Shown here: positions 1 through 5,836 of the stretch, in pieces
Position numbering within the stretch: the first letter of the stretch is position 1
Layout of the letters: each line of letters opens with the position of its first letter
Source: B8-G4 sp033720735
GTDB lineage: Bacteria > Bacteroidota > Bacteroidia > Chitinophagales > Saprospiraceae
Direction: 5' to 3'
NCBI GenBank assembly: GCA_033720735.1
Contig: JAWWBX010000282.1
Coordinates: forward strand, 1-5,836
Length of the DNA stretch: 5,836 bases
Made by a program: the position numbers and the translations under genes
The notes under the pieces: generated by a model
Database searches by the model: none
What the model saw: only the letters and a program-made list of their open reading frames with translations
What the model was told of the DNA's origin: nothing

Positions 1-3120
<3,120 letters not shown>

Positions 3121-3153
3121 TTTCCGGCGAGCCCATCTTCAGCATGCGATAGC

Positions 3154-3179
3154 ACGATCATTGGTGACCGGATCGTTGG
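3154..3179. repeat. Small dyad and overlapping 9-bp direct repeat after metH
   Basis: ACGATC (3154-3159) is complementary to GATCGT (3171-3176) across an 11-nt spacer that itself contains GGTgACC. The same stretch holds a direct repeat, GATCATTGG (3156-3164) and GATCGTTGG (3171-3179), one mismatch, 15-bp period. It starts 34 nt after the metH stop. It could be a weak transcription stop, but no T-run follows, or a protein-binding site. It is short enough to be chance. Confidence 0.3.
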
Positions 3180-3257
3180 ATTCGCCACGGCAGATCAGCT
3201 CTTGCATCAACGACTGCGGTCTTGTTGTCTCCTGCTGTCACGTCATTGGCGCACACC

Positions 3258-3295
3258 GGGCAGTCAAGGCGCGGGCCCGCCTGAGATGACTGCCC
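3258..3295 (+). other. Strong bulged hairpin in the metH-ugd intergenic region
   Basis: GGGCAGTCA (3258-3266) pairs perfectly with TGACTGCCC (3287-3295). Immediately inside, AGGCG (3267-3271) pairs with CGCCT (3278-3282) around a 6-nt CGGGCC loop, leaving a GAGA bulge (3283-3286) on the 3' side. That is 14 pairs in 38 nt. A second small dyad, CAAAATccgtATTTTG (3295-3310), abuts it. No T-tract follows on either strand, so it is not a canonical intrinsic terminator. It ends 37 bp before the ugd start. Possible roles are 3'-end formation or stabilisation of metH mRNA, a leader element of ugd, or a DNA operator. The rest of the 3121-3332 gap shows no reading frame I trust. Confidence 0.6.
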
Positions 3296-3309
3296 AAAAT
3301 CCGTATTTT
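3281..3309 (+). promoter_or_regulatory. Weak candidate promoter for ugd
   Basis: CTGAGA (3281-3286, 4 of 6 match to TTGACA) is followed after 17 bp by TATTTT (3304-3309, 4 of 6 match to TATAAT). Transcription would then start near 3316, giving a leader of under 20 nt. The TATTTTG is also reminiscent of the Bacteroidota TAnnTTTG -7 box but is one base short and has no TTG at the expected -33 distance. The -35-like hexamer lies in the 3' arm side of the hairpin at 3258-3295. Matches this weak occur by chance. Confidence 0.2.
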
Positions 3310-3332
3310 GCAGCCCGTTTGAAACGCCAGAT

Positions 3333-4637
3333 ATGAACATAACGGTAGTGGGTACAGGATATGTCGGACTGGTCACCGGGACCTGCCTTGCTGAAACGGG
3401 CAACAACGTGACGTGCGTCGACATTGACGAGCAAAAGATCGCCAAGCTGAGGGAAGGAGAGATCACCATTTATGAACCCGGACTGGAACCGCTCTTCCTG
3501 CGCAATCGCGAACAAGGTCGCCTGGCATTTACCACCGATCTCAGCGAAGGTGTGCAGAAGGCCAATGTGGTGTTTCTGGCGCTTCCGACACCACCAGGTG
3601 AAGATGGCAGCGCAGACCTGAGTTATGTGATGCAGGCGGCAGGCGATGTGGCCGATCACATCACCAGGTACACGGTCATTGTAGATAAAAGCACGGTACC
3701 GGTGGGTACCGCTGAACAAGTGGCGTCCGTCATTGCAGCCAGGGTGTCCCGTGAACTGTTTGATGTGGTCTCCAATCCCGAGTTTCTCCGGGAAGGCGTG
3801 GCTGTCGATGACTTTATGAAGCCGGACCGTGTGGTTGTGGGCACCAGCTCTGCCCGTGCGCGGGACGTGATGGAACATCTCTATGCGCCTTTCGTCAGGC
3901 AAGGGAACCCGATCCTGTTTATGGACGAGCGCTCAGCGGAGATGACCAAGTACGCTGCCAATTCGTACCTGGCAACCAGGATCTCCTTTATGAACGAGAT
4001 CGCGAATCTGTGTGAACGGATTGGTGCCAACGTGGATGATGTGCGCATCGGGATGGGGAGTGATTCGCGCATTGGCAAACGCTTCCTCTTTCCGGGCATC
4101 GGCTATGGCGGGAGCTGCTTCCCCAAGGATGTTTCGGCTCTGAGTAAAATGGCCGACAGCATGGAGTATGATTTCCAGATCCTGGATTCGGTCATGCAGG
4201 TCAATGCACGCCAAAAAAAGATCCTGGTAGAGAAGATCAAGCGCTACTACAGCAACGATCTGAAGGGACGGAAGATCGCCATCTGGGGCTTGTCTTTCAA
4301 ACCAAACACCGATGATATCCGTGAGGCACCGGCGATCGATATCATCCGCGACCTTCTTGAGGCTGGAGCGACAGTGGCGGCCTATGACCCGGAAGCGATG
4401 GACAACATGAAATCCGAGTTCGCTGAAAATGTGGCGTATACGGGATCCATGTACGAAGCGCTCGAAGGCGCCGACGCGCTGGCCATCCTGACCGAATGGA
4501 ATGTGTTCCGCATGCCTGACTTTGAACTGATCCGGCAGAAGATGCGCGGCAAAGCCATTTTTGACGGACGCAACCTGTACGAAACCGACGAGGTGCGCGA
4601 ACTCGGATTTGATTACGAAAGTATCGGACGCCCATGA
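3333..4637 (+). CDS. ugd: UDP-glucose 6-dehydrogenase
   Basis: Cytoplasmic enzyme that oxidises UDP-glucose twice with NAD+ to UDP-glucuronate, a precursor of acidic surface polysaccharides. The 434 residues match the usual family length. The N-terminal Rossmann domain opens with GTGYVG (7-12), followed by ALPTPPGEDGSADL (84-96), STVPVGT (120-126) and NPEFLREG (148-155). The central helical part has EMTKYAAN with Lys206 and Asn210, then the active-site motif GYGGSCFPKD (258-267) with catalytic Cys262, Lys265 and Asp266. The C-terminal UDP-binding domain includes WGLSFKPNTDDIREAP (318-333) and ends with DGRNLY (411-416). The GGSCFPKD form fits UDP-glucose dehydrogenases, rather than the UDP-GlcNAc/ManNAc dehydrogenases (WbpA/WecC type). 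The ATG at 3333 is the only reasonable start: an in-frame TGA lies at 3282-3284 and MNITVVGTGYVG is the normal beginning. No Shine-Dalgarno is visible. The stop overlaps the following gene, implying an operon. Confidence 0.96.
   Translation: MNITVVGTGYVGLVTGTCLAETGNNVTCVDIDEQKIAKLREGEITIYEPGLEPLFLRNREQGRLAFTTDLSEGVQKANVVFLALPTPPGEDGSADLSYVMQAAGDVADHITRYTVIVDKSTVPVGTAEQVASVIAARVSRELFDVVSNPEFLREGVAVDDFMKPDRVVVGTSSARARDVMEHLYAPFVRQGNPILFMDERSAEMTKYAANSYLATRISFMNEIANLCERIGANVDDVRIGMGSDSRIGKRFLFPGIGYGGSCFPKDVSALSKMADSMEYDFQILDSVMQVNARQKKILVEKIKRYYSNDLKGRKIAIWGLSFKPNTDDIREAPAIDIIRDLLEAGATVAAYDPEAMDNMKSEFAENVAYTGSMYEALEGADALAILTEWNVFRMPDFELIRQKMRGKAIFDGRNLYETDEVRELGFDYESIGRP
4634..4637 (+). promoter_or_regulatory. 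ATGA stop/start overlap between ugd and the aminotransferase gene
   Basis: The TGA that ends ugd (4635-4637) shares bases with the ATG at 4634-4636. Such overlaps usually mean one transcript with coupled translation by re-initiating ribosomes, which fits the lack of a clear ribosome binding site before 4634. An in-frame ATG at 4655 (residue 8, MVDLHTQY) is an alternative start that would abolish the overlap. Confidence 0.75.
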
Positions 4638-5770
4638 CGCAGCCCGGCATCCAGATGGTTGACCTGCACACGCAGTACCAGCGTTTTGCCAGCGAGCTGG
4701 AGGCGGCATTTGCCGGTATCCTCGAGTCGACCGCATTTATCAACGGCCCGGAAGTCAAGGCATTTCAGCAGGCGCTTGAAGCGTATCTGGAGGTTGACCA
4801 TGTCATTCCGTGCGCCAACGGCACCGATGCGCTGCAGATCGCACTGATGGCCCTGGAACTTGAACCCGGTGACGAGGTGATCGTGCCGGCCTTCACCTTT
4901 GTGGCGTCAGTGGAGGTGATCGGGCTCCTTGGATTTACCCCGGTGGTGATCGACGTAGATCCCGATACGTTCAACATGGATGTGTCACAACTGGAGGCTC
5001 TCATCACCGGGCGCACGCGTGCCATCATGCCCGTGCATCTGTTTGGCCAGTGCTGCGACATGGAGTCCATTCTGCAGATCGCCAGCAAGCACGACATCAA
5101 GGTCGTGGAGGACAATGCCCAGTCCATTGGTGCGCAGTATACGTTTGGCAACGGCCGCGTAGCCTATTCCGGAACAATGGGCGAGATCGGCACCCTTTCG
5201 TTTTATCCCTCGAAAAACCTCGGGTGCTACGGGGACGGTGGTGCCTTGATGAGCAACGATGAGCGCCTGGCGGCCGAAATGCGCTCAATTTGTAATCACG
5301 GTATGATCCGTCGATACTACCACGATCGGCTGGGTGTCAACTCGCGACTGGATTCCTTTCAGGCTGCCGTGCTGCGCATCAAACTGCAGTATCTCGACGA
5401 GTATGTCCGTGCACGCCAGGCGGCTGCAGCGCATTACGATGGGCGTCTCGCCGGACTAACCGGGATCAAAATACCCACCCGTGCCGAGCGAAGTACCCAT
5501 GTGTTTCATCAGTACACCCTGCAAGTGAAGGACGGACATCGCGATGCACTCAAGGAGTATCTGCAAGAGCACGGCATCCCGTCGATGATCTATTATCCCG
5601 TGCCGCTTCAGGAGCAAAAAGCATTTCGCGAGCTGGTCCGCACACCAGTGTCACTGGAGCACACCAATGATCTCTGTCAGCGGGTGCTTTCTTTGCCCAT
5701 GCACACCGAGCTCTCGGCAGACCAGCTGGATCATATCTGCGATACGATTGAAGCGTACTTTGCGCAGTAA
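4634..5770 (+). CDS. DegT/DnrJ/EryC1-family PLP-dependent sugar-nucleotide aminotransferase (WbpE/WlbC-like)
   Basis: Cytoplasmic type I-fold PLP enzyme expected to transfer the amino group of glutamate to a keto-sugar nucleotide, making an amino sugar for O-antigen, capsule or glycan. The 378 residues are typical of the family. Visible landmarks: MVDLHTQY at the start, FINGPEV (35-41), CANGTDALQIALMAL (60-74, phosphate-binding), VPAFTFVAS (84-92), HLFGQCCDM (135-143), VEDNAQSIGA (158-167) with Asp160 and Gln163 at the cofactor ring, and SFYPSKNLGCYGDGGAL (189-205) with Lys194 as the Schiff-base lysine. NHGMIRRYYHDRLGVNSRLD (221-240) and IYYPVPLQEQKAF (319-331) follow. These phrases are very close to Pseudomonas WbpE (FFPSKPLGCYGDGGA, RRYHHIRVGVNSRLD), which aminates the 3-keto position of a UDP-GlcNAc-derived uronate. 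The exact substrate here is inference: C-3 versus C-4 specificity cannot be read reliably, and no partner oxidoreductase or acetyltransferase is in view. It is probably co-transcribed with ugd. Confidence 0.93.
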   Translation: MTQPGIQMVDLHTQYQRFASELEAAFAGILESTAFINGPEVKAFQQALEAYLEVDHVIPCANGTDALQIALMALELEPGDEVIVPAFTFVASVEVIGLLGFTPVVIDVDPDTFNMDVSQLEALITGRTRAIMPVHLFGQCCDMESILQIASKHDIKVVEDNAQSIGAQYTFGNGRVAYSGTMGEIGTLSFYPSKNLGCYGDGGALMSNDERLAAEMRSICNHGMIRRYYHDRLGVNSRLDSFQAAVLRIKLQYLDEYVRARQAAAAHYDGRLAGLTGIKIPTRAERSTHVFHQYTLQVKDGHRDALKEYLQEHGIPSMIYYPVPLQEQKAFRELVRTPVSLEHTNDLCQRVLSLPMHTELSADQLDHICDTIEAYFAQ

Positions 5771-5798
5771 CCCGGCAAATGCGCCAACAACGCACGGG
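5771..5798 (+). terminator. Possible bulged hairpin just after the aminotransferase stop
   Basis: CCCG (5771-5774) pairs with CGGG (5795-5798), and TGCG (5780-5783) with CGCA (5791-5794), around a CCAACAA loop with a 5-nt GCAAA bulge on the left. It starts at the base after the stop codon. The following bases become T-rich (TTTGTAGTTTTA at 5809-5820) but there is no proper T-run next to the stem, so termination is uncertain. Confidence 0.22.
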
Positions 5799-5836
5799 CA
5801 TGACTGAATTTGTAGTTTTACGGATCAATCACGCCA
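5779..5836 (+). CDS. Possible start of another gene running off the window (unidentified)
   Basis: ATG at 5779 opens a frame with no stop to the end of the window (19 codons), with a second in-frame ATG at 5800 beginning MTEFVVLRINHA. It would lie 8 or 29 bp after the aminotransferase stop, normal operon spacing. No Shine-Dalgarno is seen, but none of the neighbours has one. The fragment is too short to identify, and a frame this short can be open by chance. It competes with reading the same bases as a terminator hairpin. Confidence 0.25.
   Translation, partial: MRQQRTGMTEFVVLRINHA

Noticed and set aside
3258..3295. Classical rho-independent terminator for metH
   Set aside because: The stem is good but is followed by AAAATCC on the + strand and by GGTGTG on the other, so there is no U-run; it was kept as a structured element of unknown role.
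3264..3902. 212-codon open frame on the - strand covering the ugd 5' end and part of the intergenic hairpin
   Set aside because: Most of it is opposite the conserved Rossmann domain of ugd; no family resemblance was seen.
3933..4736. 267-codon open frame on the - strand opposite ugd and the start of the aminotransferase gene
   Set aside because: It is antisense to two clear genes and has no motif; it is explained by codon bias of the + strand genes.

Overview
This window reads as an ordinary bacterial chromosomal segment with three convincing protein-coding genes, all on the + strand. GC content is moderate to high (mid-50s percent, judged by eye). Neither of the two visible starts has a clear Shine-Dalgarno sequence. 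The UDP-glucose dehydrogenase and the sugar aminotransferase are worded like Bacteroidota or Balneolota/Rhodothermota homologues I remember. The host is therefore tentatively a member of that broad group; this is inference, not proof.

Layout: bases 1-3120 are the 3' five-sixths of metH, the cobalamin-dependent methionine synthase. Its first ~190 codons lie before the window. Bases 3121-3332 are a 212-bp intergenic region with two dyads. One is a strong 38-nt hairpin (9 bp, a GAGA bulge, 5 bp) ending 37 bp before the next gene. Bases 3333-4637 encode a complete UDP-glucose 6-dehydrogenase (ugd). Bases 4634-5770 encode a complete DegT/DnrJ/EryC1-family sugar-nucleotide aminotransferase of the WbpE/WlbC type, whose start codon overlaps the ugd stop (ATGA). 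The last 66 bp hold a bulged hairpin and a possible start of another reading frame that runs off the window.

How they work together: MetH is one-carbon/methionine core metabolism and probably has no functional link to the rest. The ugd-aminotransferase pair looks like the start of a surface-polysaccharide or sugar-nucleotide operon. Ugd would supply UDP-glucuronate, and the aminotransferase would place an amino group on a keto-sugar nucleotide. The keto-forming oxidoreductase, N-acetyltransferase and glycosyltransferases expected in such a locus are not in the window.

I found no mobile element, CRISPR array, tRNA or rRNA, and no convincing undescribed system. The most interesting non-coding signal is the intergenic hairpin upstream of ugd.
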